Below are positions 1-8,783 of a stretch of DNA of 64,000 nt, in pieces (the stretch's first letter is position 1; each line of letters begins with the position of its first letter). Under the pieces are notes generated by a model that did no database searches, was not told the origin of the DNA, and worked only from the letters and a program-made list of their open reading frames with translations. The DNA comes from Paenibacillus lycopersici (GTDB lineage Bacteria > Bacillota > Bacilli > Paenibacillales > Paenibacillaceae): assembly GCF_010119935.1 (NCBI RefSeq), contig NZ_CP048209.1, forward strand, positions 1,731,501-1,795,500. Direction: 5' to 3'. The position numbers and the translations under genes are program-made.

Positions 1-225
1 GAAGTTGATTCCCGGAAACATAGCAAGCACTTGGTCGGCCGTACCGTCGCTGAGATACATGTCTAGCCCGCTCGCGACATAGCGGTTACCGTTCGGGTCG
101 TAAATTTTGCCGTTGACGACCTGAAAATTCCCATTGCCTGCCGCTTGACTGACTGGTACGCAGGACAACGATAAAATCAGTGATAATGCCAACAACAGTG
201 CTAATTTTCTTCCTGCCGCTTTCAT
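1..225 (-). CDS. Secreted glycoside hydrolase, GH5/cellulase-like (N-terminal part only)
   Basis: Read from 225 leftward; the C-terminal part lies beyond the window. The first 29 residues form a classic signal peptide (KAAGRK, a Leu-rich core, then VSQAA), so the product is exported. The mature start reads VVNGKIYDPNGNRYVASG and then ADQVLAMFPGINF, the opening beta-strand pattern of GH5-type cellulases and mannanases. A strong GGAGGG ribosome site lies 5-10 nt before the ATG. It is divergent from the sugar ABC operon and shares the intergenic region that carries a cre box and the TTTGGATCCAAA operator, so it probably belongs to the same polysaccharide-use regulon. The catalytic residues are not in view, so the family is inferred from the N-terminus alone. 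Confidence 0.6.
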   Translation of the reverse strand, partial: MKAAGRKLALLLALSLILSLSCVPVSQAAGNGNFQVVNGKIYDPNGNRYVASGLDMYLSDGTADQVLAMFPGINF

Positions 226-261
226 AAAAACCCTCCTTTTCGATTGAACTGCGTGTTTAAT

Positions 262-275
262 TGTAAACGTTTTCA
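262..275. promoter_or_regulatory. cre box (CcpA operator)
   Basis: TGTAAACGTTTTCA matches the Bacillota cre consensus TGWAANCGNTNWCA at every defined position. It lies 37-50 bp upstream of the minus-strand glycosidase start, where CcpA bound to HPr-Ser-P would block initiation or elongation. Carbon catabolite repression of the secreted glycosidase is therefore likely. Confidence 0.7.
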
Positions 276-476
276 TGATGAGGCGGAATAAAATATTCTC
301 CGGCGGCCTTTCATTTTCTACTGTCTTGGCTTAACAACGACGCGGCTAACCGCTCCGTTTGTTCATGGGAGGCGTTCATTTCTGTGATGTGGCTCCCGTG
401 AGCACGAGGACGAGGGCTTTGTTTTGGTTCATTTTCCTTACTATCGATCTAGTGAATTAGTCATGGGAACTTTGAG

Positions 477-490
477 ATTTGGATCCAAAT
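477..490. promoter_or_regulatory. 14-bp palindromic operator, copy 1
   Basis: ATTTGGATCCAAAT is a perfect palindrome ending 6 bp before the -35 box at 497. The core TTTGGATCCAAA recurs at 8663-8674 in the same position relative to the promoter of the Gfo/Idh gene. The likely ligand is the LacI-family protein encoded at 7491-8540 between the two sites; this is inferred from position and shared sequence. A site upstream of -35 is compatible with activation as well as repression. Confidence 0.65.
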
Positions 491-496
491 AATCCA

Positions 497-525
497 TTGA
501 CACATCATATTTTTCTCATTATTAT
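497..525 (+). promoter_or_regulatory. Sigma-A promoter of the sugar ABC operon
   Basis: TTGACA at 497-502 and TATTAT at 520-525 are separated by 17 bp. Transcription would start near 532, leaving a 5' leader of about 120 nt that contains an imperfect hairpin (ATATCCGGC at 555-563 with GCCGAATAT at 572-580). No other gene is seen in 226-650. Confidence 0.7.
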
Positions 526-650
526 AGCATTATTCAAGGAAAAGTTGGTGCAAATATCCGGCGGTTTTTTGCCGAATATGCGCCAAACGAGCTCCGACTT
601 GTATGGACCGGAATGAGATCGAACGCGAAATACTGAAACGAGGTGAGCGA

Positions 651-1592
651 ATGTCAACAACGACCGAGAAAATTTCGAAGCCATCCTTTTACTCCAAATT
701 TTTGTATGACTGGAAATGTAACCGCTCTTTTTTGATCATGTCGATACCTGGGTTAGTCATCATCGCCTTATTTGCTTACTATCCCATGGTCGGCGTTTTA
801 ACCGCTTTTCAAGATTACAGCCTGTTTAAAGGGATGACCGGCTCCGAGTGGATCGGATTCGATAACTTCAGACGGTTTTTTGCGGATCCGAACTTTTATC
901 GAATTGTAAAAAATACGTTCCTGCTCGGTCTCTATAACTTGCTGTGGTCATTCCCTGCGCCAATTGTTCTCGCTTTATTGATTAATGAAATGGTACATCC
1001 GAAATTGAAGCGATTTGTTCAAACCGCTACCTATTTACCTTACTTTATATCGGTTGTCGTTATCGTCGGCATTATGAAGTCGATGTTTAGCGATACAGGT
1101 ATCGTGAATGATATGTTAGCGGCGGTGGATGCAGGCCCGATCCAGTTTTTCAACGAATCCGGTTTTTTTAGAAGCATGTATATCGGCTCGGACATATGGC
1201 AGGGAGTCGGCTATTCCAGCATCCTCTACTTGGCTGCTATTACGGGGGTCGACACCGAAATGTACGATGCGGCCAAGATCGACGGCTGTTCAAGGTTCAA
1301 GCAGATTTTCCATATCACCTTGCCAAGCATTCGCCCGACCATTATTACGTTGTTCATTCTGGCTGTAGGCAGCATCGTCAGCGTTGGATTCGAGAAGATC
1401 CTGTTAATGTATAGCCCGGCTACCTATGACGTAGCCGACGTTATCTCTACCTATGTGTACCGTAAAGGGATGTTCGACCAGGATTATGGATTCTCAAGCG
1501 CGATCGGGCTGTTTAACAGCGTTGTTTCTATTATCTTCTTGCTGAGTGCAAACTTCTTCTCCAAAAAATTCTTAGATGAAGGTTTGTGGTGA
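651..1592 (+). CDS. Sugar ABC transporter permease, LplB type
   Basis: A 313-residue inner-membrane permease of the CUT1 family, one half of the channel that imports a sugar or oligosaccharide delivered by the lipoprotein encoded downstream. Six hydrophobic segments are visible. The cytoplasmic EAA loop that docks on the ATPase lies near residues 203-225 (YDAAKIDGCSRFKQIFHITL). An ATG at 603 is also in frame, but only the one at 651 has a good ribosome site (AGGTGAG), so the latter is chosen. It overlaps the next permease gene by 17 bp. No dedicated ATPase is encoded nearby, as is usual for LplB/LplC systems, which share an MsmX-like ATPase encoded elsewhere. Confidence 0.9.
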   Translation: MSTTTEKISKPSFYSKFLYDWKCNRSFLIMSIPGLVIIALFAYYPMVGVLTAFQDYSLFKGMTGSEWIGFDNFRRFFADPNFYRIVKNTFLLGLYNLLWSFPAPIVLALLINEMVHPKLKRFVQTATYLPYFISVVVIVGIMKSMFSDTGIVNDMLAAVDAGPIQFFNESGFFRSMYIGSDIWQGVGYSSILYLAAITGVDTEMYDAAKIDGCSRFKQIFHITLPSIRPTIITLFILAVGSIVSVGFEKILLMYSPATYDVADVISTYVYRKGMFDQDYGFSSAIGLFNSVVSIIFLLSANFFSKKFLDEGLW

Positions 1593-2487
1593 TGTCGTGA
1601 AAAATCCGAACCGAATTAGAGATCCGATCGAAGATCAGGTTTTTCTCGTCATCGTCTATATCATATTAGCGATTACGGTGTTGATGATGCTGTATCCCTT
1701 TGCCTACGTGTTATCTGTCTCGATCAGTGATCCTGCGGAAGTCATGGCCGGGAAGGTTTCGTTCTTTCCGCGCGGGTTTGACGAAGGCGCCTACCGGACG
1801 ATGATTAATCACCCTGTTTTCTACACGGCCTACCGAAACACGATTCTATATACCGCGGTTGGTACGCTCTTTACGTTGTTCTTCACTTCCATTACGGCTT
1901 ATCCGCTTTCCAAAGACAAGTTTCAAATGAGATCCTATATCGCCCAAATCTACATCGTCACGATGTTTTTTAGCGGCGGTATGATTCCGACCTATCTGGC
2001 TTTTAAGTCGATGCATCTGATCAATACGTTTTGGGTTATGGTTCTTCCGGGGGCATTGTCCGCCTGGAACGTCATTCTGATGAGATCCTTCTTCAGGAAT
2101 ATACCTGAAGCCTTGAGCGAATCCGCTCAAATTGACGGCGCGACCAATTTTCAGATATATACCAAAATCTACTTACCGCTCTCCAAGCCCATTTTGGCCA
2201 CGATCGGCTTATTTACGGCAGTTGGCATCTGGAATGGCTATTTCTCCGCGCTGCTCTATTTAAATGACAACACGAAATATCCTTTACAGATGATATTGAG
2301 AAGTATTTTGATCACGGCATCCGTCGATCCAAGCGATAAGGGCGCTTACGCCGAACTCACTCACTCTCCTACAGAATCGTTAAAAATGGCATCGATTGTT
2401 ATTTCCACGCTTCCTATTATGTGTATATATCCTTTTATACAAAAATATTTCGTGAAGAGTCTGATGGTAGGCTCGATAAAAGGATAG
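1576..2487 (+). CDS. Carbohydrate ABC transporter permease, LplC/YtcP type
   Basis: A 303-residue partner permease forming the heterodimeric channel with the preceding gene. It has six membrane segments, and the EAA loop is near residues 180-205 (SESAQIDGATNFQIYTKIYL). The C-terminus, YFVKSLMVGSIKG, is typical of this subfamily. The start at 1576 lies inside the previous gene without an obvious ribosome site; a GTG at 1597 is an alternative that would make the N-terminus seven residues shorter. Expression is probably coupled to the upstream gene through the overlap. Confidence 0.88.
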   Translation: MKVCGDVVKNPNRIRDPIEDQVFLVIVYIILAITVLMMLYPFAYVLSVSISDPAEVMAGKVSFFPRGFDEGAYRTMINHPVFYTAYRNTILYTAVGTLFTLFFTSITAYPLSKDKFQMRSYIAQIYIVTMFFSGGMIPTYLAFKSMHLINTFWVMVLPGALSAWNVILMRSFFRNIPEALSESAQIDGATNFQIYTKIYLPLSKPILATIGLFTAVGIWNGYFSALLYLNDNTKYPLQMILRSILITASVDPSDKGAYAELTHSPTESLKMASIVISTLPIMCIYPFIQKYFVKSLMVGSIKG

Positions 2488-2518
2488 TATATAAACTTAA
2501 AAAGAGGAGAGTCTTGTT

Positions 2519-4135
2519 ATGAAAAGATTGTTAATCTTTTTTGTAGCGGTCATTATGTTGATTGTTACGGGGTGCAGCAGCAACGGCAACAACAAATCTT
2601 CGAATTCCACAGAGAAAGCAACAACGACGAATGCTTCGACTGAAACGCAGGCAGATGAACCTGCTGCAACCGGTGCACAAAAAATCAGCGCCAAGCCTAT
2701 TCAAGTCAATTGGTTTTTCACGGCAAATACCCCTTACACGGGGGATGAAGAAGTGTTCAAGACGATCGAAAAATACACCAATATTAAAATCAAGCCGATT
2801 AACGTATCCCGTGCAGACTCTACGGAGAAAATCAATACGATGCTGGCATCCGGCGAGCTGCCGGATTTGATGTCGCTGCAGAGCGGACAGAAATATGCGG
2901 ATAAATACGGCCCGCAAGGCGCATTCTTGGATCTGACGCCATACATGGAGTCAGGCAAGCTTGATAATATGAAAGCCATGCTGGAGAAATACGCGCCTGC
3001 AATGGATCTGGATCGTTCGCCTGACGGCAACTATTACGGCGCTCCGAGAATGTACGACGTTCCTTATCGTGCCGACGAGGTATTGATCGGCAGAACCGAT
3101 ATTTTCGCGAAAAACAACTTATCCACGAAGTTTGAAACGTTCGATGATTTATACGATACGTTAGTGAAGCTGAAGAAGCTGTACCCGGATTCCTATCCGT
3201 ATTTCGTAAGATGGGGAACCAATCATTTAATTCAGAACCAAGCCTACTTCAGAGGGTCCGACACTTCCTTCTATCTCGATCAAGCGACGCAAAAATACGC
3301 GTTCGGTCCGGATAGCCAAGCTTACAAGGATACGCTGATCTTCTTGAACAAGCTGTATGCCCAAGGGCTGGTGAATCCGAACTTCGCCACGATTACGGAT
3401 GAAGAATGGAATGAGCTGTTGGCTACGAACAAAGGCTTCGTGACGATCGACTACCCGCAAGCCGGCGACGAAATCATTCAAACCATGGGAGCCAAAACGC
3501 CGGAGGGCTTTGAGTTTACGGCTTTGCTTCAGCCTAAATACAACGATACTCGAGTAGGAACGGTTGTATTAAGCGGATATTTCGGAGCTTTGAAAATGAT
3601 TTCAAGCAAATCCAAATACAAGGACGAATTGGTTAATTTATTGAACTGGATGTACAGCCCCGAGGGGATCAACGCCATGCAATTCGGTATTGAAGGCGAA
3701 TCTTATGAGAAGAATGCCGACGGCACGATCAAGTTTTTGAAGGATTTCCAAACGCCTGCAACGCCGAAGGGCACGATCACGAATTCCGGCTTGAATAATC
3801 AAGACCTGTTCACGGTCGTCAACCAAGAAGCGATCAATACGTACGAGCTGAACGGCGCCGCAATGAAAAAGTCGGTCGCGTTCTTGAGCGAGAACAACGC
3901 CTTCGGCAAAGCGACCTTTAATGCGAAATTTACGAATGATAAAGAGCAAAAGGAATACGGCGACCTCAAAACGGCGATTGACACGTATGTCGAGGAAGCT
4001 TCCGTGAATATCATTATCGGCAAGCAAAGCATTGACACTTGGGATTCGAAAGTCATTCCGCAGGTTAAAAAGCTTGGCTCCGAGCGAGCTTTGGAGCTCA
4101 TCAATAAAGCATACGACGAGACGTTCAAGAAATAA
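2519..4135 (+). CDS. Sugar-binding lipoprotein of the ABC importer (LipO/YtcQ type)
   Basis: A 538-residue extracellular solute-binding protein. The N-terminus is a lipoprotein signal with lipobox LIVTGC (lipidated Cys19), followed by a Ser/Asn/Thr-rich tether. The length of about 540 and motifs such as LPDLMSLQSGQKYADKYG are typical of the large family 1 binding proteins that partner LplB/LplC permeases. An AAGAGGAG ribosome site precedes the ATG by 10 nt. It lies 31 bp after the permease genes and is followed by a hairpin that may limit read-through, keeping the binding protein more abundant than the next gene. The substrate is not evident. Confidence 0.9.
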   Translation: MKRLLIFFVAVIMLIVTGCSSNGNNKSSNSTEKATTTNASTETQADEPAATGAQKISAKPIQVNWFFTANTPYTGDEEVFKTIEKYTNIKIKPINVSRADSTEKINTMLASGELPDLMSLQSGQKYADKYGPQGAFLDLTPYMESGKLDNMKAMLEKYAPAMDLDRSPDGNYYGAPRMYDVPYRADEVLIGRTDIFAKNNLSTKFETFDDLYDTLVKLKKLYPDSYPYFVRWGTNHLIQNQAYFRGSDTSFYLDQATQKYAFGPDSQAYKDTLIFLNKLYAQGLVNPNFATITDEEWNELLATNKGFVTIDYPQAGDEIIQTMGAKTPEGFEFTALLQPKYNDTRVGTVVLSGYFGALKMISSKSKYKDELVNLLNWMYSPEGINAMQFGIEGESYEKNADGTIKFLKDFQTPATPKGTITNSGLNNQDLFTVVNQEAINTYELNGAAMKKSVAFLSENNAFGKATFNAKFTNDKEQKEYGDLKTAIDTYVEEASVNIIIGKQSIDTWDSKVIPQVKKLGSERALELINKAYDETFKK

Positions 4136-4156
4136 TCGCTATCTCATCCATCGTTC

Positions 4157-4186
4157 AAAAGGAGTGTGAGCTTTCACGCTCCTTTT
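4157..4186 (+). terminator. Intra-operon hairpin after the binding-protein gene
   Basis: AAAAGGAGTGTGA pairs with TCACGCTCCTTTT (one G-T wobble) and ends in a short T run. It lies between the binding-protein stop and the next ribosome site, so it probably acts as a leaky terminator or an mRNA 3'-end stabiliser. Confidence 0.6.
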
Positions 4187-4211
4187 GCATCTCACATATC
4201 GGGAGGATCCT

Positions 4212-7200
4212 ATGTATAGTAAAATGACGATTCAGGATTATGCGGAACCGCCGCATATCAAGCCTGGCGATGTATTCACTTACGACTTTGTGCTTGATGA
4301 TTCGGATTTTATCGCGGATCACGATTTCAAGCTCATGTTAAAAGGCGAGTATGCGATGCACCCCTCTTGGATGACAGAGGCGGGGTACCCTTATTTATAC
4401 CGCATGATTGATGACTGTCTGTGTCCGATCGATACCCATCATAGTCAGTTTTACTTGCGGTTTAAAGGTAATGGCGAAGCGTATCGAAAGCGTGCCTATT
4501 ATAAATTCGTAAAGCCTGAACATGCCGGCAATCGGTTCACCTTCTCTATCTATGCCAAGGCCGAGCAATTAATAAAGAATACCGATGCGGAATTGGACAT
4601 TGTTTTTGAGAAGCGATGGATCAAAGAAGGGGTGAACAAAGCTTCAATCAGTTTAGACCCGGATGAAGTGATCGTTATTCCGATCGAAGAGGGAACATAC
4701 CCGTGGAGCAAAATCGAGAAGGATTTCGTTCTTGAAGATCATGTCGCTTCCGTCTTGGTCTACATCCATGTAAAGGGATGCACCGGCGATCTTTACTTGG
4801 AGGATCCCTATTTACAAGGGAACTTCTATTGTGAGCCGGGCTATAATTATTTGCCGCAGTTTACGATGTTTAATCCGTTTCATGAGGATATGAACTGGCT
4901 GGGGGAAAACCTCTCCAAGAAAGAATGGGCAAACCTTCAAATCGCAATCAACGACGAGGTTTGCTTTGACGGCGAGTTTTTTCAACGTTCGCTGCGGTTT
5001 ACCGAGAAAGAGATTAAAATCGATCAAGCTTTATTGAAGGCAGGAAAAAACACGATTAGCATCACTAATCAAGCGGACCATTTTATGCCTCATCCTTATC
5101 GGGTTAAATCCTTATACTTGCTCTATAAGGAAGCAAAAAACTTGACCGTAGTTGGTTATAATGATTGCATACCATTACATACGCCTATTCCGGTTCTGAT
5201 TTACTTGAAACAAGCGTCGACCGTTACCGTAAGCGGCAATGAAAACTTGGTATTCGATCAGGTGCATGAATGCAAAAAGGGCTTTAACGTCATCAACTTT
5301 ACGGCAACGGCACATCAAACGAATGTCGATATCGGGCTCCGTTGCGGTCTGGAAGAAGAAACGATTACTATAATCCGTACGCTGGTAAAGCAAGACGACA
5401 ATGTATTGACGGGAACGTCGGATGCCATCTATATCGCTCAGGATATGGAGGAGTTCGACGAGTATTTCTGCTGGTACATCAACAATCGATTGGGTAATTT
5501 TATTACGTTAAGGCCCGTTTATCGCTGGTCTGGAACGAGGGAATTAAACGCTGGCTTCTGGTCGCATGTTGTCGATCTGTTTACGGAGCTTCGCTATCAT
5601 TATTGCCATATTATCGATGGGCGCGAGCTTCCGGGCATGAATGCCAACCCAACGAGAGCTATGTTAGAAGGACCTTATTTTGTAGGCAATCAGGGACATG
5701 AAAGAGACGGGGCCTTCTATTATTGGGGGATACGGCGCGGCGAGAAATTCGCCTTTTTCGATGAGCTGATGGAGCGGTTTATAAACAAAATCGAAGATGG
5801 AAAATATCTGACGCCTCCTGTCTATGCACGTAATCGCGTATTTGCGAATTATGATCCCGTGAAGCCGGCGGATATGGAAGAAGCGGCTAATCAGCTTGTC
5901 GATAACGTTCGGTATTCGTTAAACGGCATGAAGCGGCATTCGGGTCCAAGCACGCTGTTCAAATATTTCTACGAGGGCGGCGTGGAAAGCGCCGGGAGCG
6001 AATTGATGTACGGTCCTCATGAAATTATAATCGCTGCCCAGAGAGGCGCGGCCATTGCGTACAACAAGAAGGATTTGTTGGCACATTTGGCCGTTCAATG
6101 GTCAACGCTGCCTCATGATACGGAAGAAAGGTTCAGAAGGTATCGGCTTTCGCTGTTTGTTTGTTATACCCATAACATTAATCACATCAATACGGAAGAA
6201 GGACTTATGCATATCGAAAGCGAGCTGGCCTTCTTCGATCGTTTCTCTCCGGCTTGCCTCGGGCACTTGGAAGTTCAACAGAACTTTGCTCATTTTGTAA
6301 CCACGCATACAAGACCGACGAATATGGTTGTCCCATTCGGGTTTCTACATGGGAAGAATGATGCTTGGGTTTGTTTTACAAGGCCTAATGCGTGGGGACA
6401 AATCGGCGACCAGTGGAAGTTCGACCATATGGAAGAAAGCTGGGATTTACTGAAGGTGTTCTTCCCGGATGCCGTTCTGAATGCGATTTATAGGTACCCG
6501 TGCGAAAACAAACCGCAAGGATTTTATTCAAGAACGCCATACGGCACGGTGGATATTCTGCCTATAGAGGCTCAGCAGGCTGCTTATCAAAACTATAAAG
6601 TGCTTGCATTCTTAGGTTACAATACGGCTACGGAGCAGCAGTTTAAGCAGATCCTTGCATTCTGCGAAAATGGCGGTACCGCAATCTTGACTTGGGCGCA
6701 TCTGTTCACCACAACGGATCGAAATGAAGCTTTAACGGGAACAAGCGGCTTTATCGAGAAGGGCTTAACGGAAAGGCTGCTAGGGATACAAGACTATACG
6801 TTCCCTGCATATAATGAGGATCCGAAACGAATGGCGGAACTTACCTTGCAAGATACGGCGGCAGTCGTCCAGACCCATCATGACAAAGCGCTTATTATTC
6901 AGAACAGCGTCGGCAAAGGCAAAGTCATCTTCATGAATTCGCTGCACTATCCGGCCAACCCGGCTATTCGCGATGAATACGAAGCTGTCTTGAAGCAAGC
7001 GGCTGAGGAAGCTTCTAAGGCGGAGTATGAGAAAGGGTATATTGTAAGCGATGATACGGTCAACTTTACGGTGTTTGACCGCGAAGATGGTTTGAGAGTC
7101 ATCTATTTGCTAAACATCGATTGGTGGAGTGACAAAGAAATTGCGAAGGCAACATTGAAATGGAACAATCATTCGTTTGAAATCAATATTGAGCGTGATA

Positions 7201-7403
7201 AAATCAATATGATTACGCTATCCAAATCGATTGGCATCCTGACAAGGGATATGGATACCGAGGTGGTTTCGATCCGCGAGTCCAACGGTGACGCTACCGT
7301 TCGCTTACAAGGATATGGAACAACATCCATTGAGGTAATAACGATGAACGACGTTCGCGAAGAAACGATATCGATTAACGGCTTTTATGAAAGGACGTAT
7401 TAA
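4212..7403 (+). CDS. Large glycosidase-like protein with GATase-like domain, family not recognised
   Basis: 1063 residues with no signal peptide, so cytoplasmic. The N-terminal half looks like beta-sandwich modules: a stretch near residues 170-215 (VLVYIHVKGCTGDLYLEDPY) resembles a jelly-roll carbohydrate module. The middle (about 410-760) is rich in aromatic residues and Asp/Glu and could be a TIM barrel. A later region (NYKVLAFLGYNTATEQQFKQ, then FCENGGTAILTWAHL) resembles the GATase-like domain that follows catalytic barrels in GH42-like enzymes. The ATG at 4212 is chosen for its GGGAGGA ribosome site. Lying between a sugar importer and its LacI regulator, it probably processes the imported glycoside. 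The enzyme class is an inference; I cannot assign catalytic residues. Confidence 0.6.
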   Translation: MYSKMTIQDYAEPPHIKPGDVFTYDFVLDDSDFIADHDFKLMLKGEYAMHPSWMTEAGYPYLYRMIDDCLCPIDTHHSQFYLRFKGNGEAYRKRAYYKFVKPEHAGNRFTFSIYAKAEQLIKNTDAELDIVFEKRWIKEGVNKASISLDPDEVIVIPIEEGTYPWSKIEKDFVLEDHVASVLVYIHVKGCTGDLYLEDPYLQGNFYCEPGYNYLPQFTMFNPFHEDMNWLGENLSKKEWANLQIAINDEVCFDGEFFQRSLRFTEKEIKIDQALLKAGKNTISITNQADHFMPHPYRVKSLYLLYKEAKNLTVVGYNDCIPLHTPIPVLIYLKQASTVTVSGNENLVFDQVHECKKGFNVINFTATAHQTNVDIGLRCGLEEETITIIRTLVKQDDNVLTGTSDAIYIAQDMEEFDEYFCWYINNRLGNFITLRPVYRWSGTRELNAGFWSHVVDLFTELRYHYCHIIDGRELPGMNANPTRAMLEGPYFVGNQGHERDGAFYYWGIRRGEKFAFFDELMERFINKIEDGKYLTPPVYARNRVFANYDPVKPADMEEAANQLVDNVRYSLNGMKRHSGPSTLFKYFYEGGVESAGSELMYGPHEIIIAAQRGAAIAYNKKDLLAHLAVQWSTLPHDTEERFRRYRLSLFVCYTHNINHINTEEGLMHIESELAFFDRFSPACLGHLEVQQNFAHFVTTHTRPTNMVVPFGFLHGKNDAWVCFTRPNAWGQIGDQWKFDHMEESWDLLKVFFPDAVLNAIYRYPCENKPQGFYSRTPYGTVDILPIEAQQAAYQNYKVLAFLGYNTATEQQFKQILAFCENGGTAILTWAHLFTTTDRNEALTGTSGFIEKGLTERLLGIQDYTFPAYNEDPKRMAELTLQDTAAVVQTHHDKALIIQNSVGKGKVIFMNSLHYPANPAIRDEYEAVLKQAAEEASKAEYEKGYIVSDDTVNFTVFDREDGLRVIYLLNIDWWSDKEIAKATLKWNNHSFEINIERDKINMITLSKSIGILTRDMDTEVVSIRESNGDATVRLQGYGTTSIEVITMNDVREETISINGFYERTY

Positions 7404-7490
7404 AAAGCGCATGCTGGTGAACGAGCAGTTAATGGGCTTTGAATTCCGCTAATGGGTGTCACTCATTCGAATAATCGAGGAGGTGTTAAT

Positions 7491-8540
7491 TTGCCGACTT
7501 TGAAGGATATTGCCGACCGGCTCGGAGTATCGATTTCCACCGTATCGCGTGCGATTAGCAATGATGCTAATCGCCCTGTCAGTAAAGAGACCAAGCGCAA
7601 AGTATTAGAAGTTGCGAATGAGATTGGCTATGAGATAGAGGAAGACGAGGCATCTTCGGCGGCGAAAGCCCACTATCAAATCGAGAAATCAATAGGCTGT
7701 ATCATGCCTCAGTCTTTATTTGATTATCATCCGTATTTTTCGAGCATTTTGTCGGGCTTCCGCAAGAGGCTATATGAGCTTGGGCGAACTCCTGCGTTTT
7801 TTACGGCGAGAGAAGAACTGGCGAGTCCGAATTACCTGCGCTCTTTGATCAGGGAAACGGGAGTGAAGGGCATTCTTTCGATTGCCTGGTATGATAAGGA
7901 GCAATTCGAGGTCTTGAAAGAAGAAGGCGTGCGCGTGCTTGGCGTCAGCTTGAACTATGATAGCTTAGCCGTACCCGTTGTCGATTGCGACCGCCTCTCG
8001 GCTGCACGCTCCGCAGTCAGGCATCTGATTGCGCAGGGACACAAGAAAATCGGATTTATCGGGGGACCATCCTTCTCTAATGAAATGGACGAGGACGAAC
8101 GATTTTCAGGCTACAAGTTCGGTATGCTCGAAACGGGAAGCGAGCTGAACAAAAGCTGGATTATTAATGCCAAATGGGACGTTGATTTGAGCTACAGTTT
8201 AATGAATGAGATGCTGGACAGGCTGAATGCGGATGAAAGACCGACAGCCATGTTTTGCGCAAGCGACGCGCTGGCGTTACCCGCGCTTCGCGCCGCCGTA
8301 GAGAAAGGCTATCGCATTCCTCAGGATATCGCATTCGTCGGCATGGATAATATTGAATTCGCGCAATATTCATCGCCGCCGCTCACAAGCGTGCAGGTGC
8401 CGAAATCGGAAATCGGCGAAGTGGCTGCGAACATGTTGGTGAATTACGTGGAGGGTCACTATTCGCTGCCGCTCAAAGTGCTGCTTCCGTATGAACTTGT
8501 GGTTCGTCAATCTTCAGCCTTCATTAACAAGGAAGGCTAA
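7491..8540 (+). CDS. LacI-family transcriptional regulator
   Basis: 349 residues. The N-terminal LacI helix-turn-helix (TLKDIADRLGVSISTVSRAI, from residue 3) and hinge helix are followed by a periplasmic-binding-protein-like sensor domain (IGCIMPQSLFDYHPYF, KKIGFIGGPSF, AFVGMDNIEFAQY). An ATG at 7452 is in frame, but the TTG at 7491 has an ideal GAGGAGGTG site and begins exactly where LacI proteins begin, so TTG is chosen. It is the likely reader of the TTTGGATCCAAA palindromes at 477 and 8663, controlling the importer and the Gfo/Idh gene in response to the imported sugar. Confidence 0.92.
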   Translation: MPTLKDIADRLGVSISTVSRAISNDANRPVSKETKRKVLEVANEIGYEIEEDEASSAAKAHYQIEKSIGCIMPQSLFDYHPYFSSILSGFRKRLYELGRTPAFFTAREELASPNYLRSLIRETGVKGILSIAWYDKEQFEVLKEEGVRVLGVSLNYDSLAVPVVDCDRLSAARSAVRHLIAQGHKKIGFIGGPSFSNEMDEDERFSGYKFGMLETGSELNKSWIINAKWDVDLSYSLMNEMLDRLNADERPTAMFCASDALALPALRAAVEKGYRIPQDIAFVGMDNIEFAQYSSPPLTSVQVPKSEIGEVAANMLVNYVEGHYSLPLKVLLPYELVVRQSSAFINKEG

Positions 8541-8577
8541 ACGTCATACGCGCTAGTTTTTTAATCATGACCGCTAT

Positions 8578-8630
8578 AACCTCTAAATGCCGTTCAGCCA
8601 ATAAGGTGAACCGCTTTTGAGGTTTTTTTT
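8578..8630 (+). terminator. Rho-independent terminator after the LacI gene
   Basis: AACCTCTAAA at 8578-8587 pairs with TTTTGAGGTT (one mismatch), with an inner GCCGTTCAGCC/GGTGAACCGC helix, followed by eight T residues ending at 8630. Confidence 0.7.
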
Positions 8631-8662
8631 GAGCATGCAGCGTATCATAATTGTAATGAGAA

Positions 8663-8710
8663 TTTGGATCCAAAAAATAATTGACATGAAGTGATTATTC
8701 CAAATATGAT
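8663..8710 (+). promoter_or_regulatory. Operator copy 2 and sigma-A promoter of the Gfo/Idh gene
   Basis: The palindrome TTTGGATCCAAA (8663-8674) lies 6 bp before TTGACA (8681-8686). The -10 box TATGAT is at 8705-8710 with 18-bp spacing. The arrangement is almost identical to that at 477-525, which defines a two-operon regulon around the LacI gene. Confidence 0.7.
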
Positions 8711-8783
8711 TGCTTTAATGAAGTGAATTTGGCGCGAATTGAGCAAAGCTTTCAATTTGAACTGACAGAGGAGAAGAGTAAAC

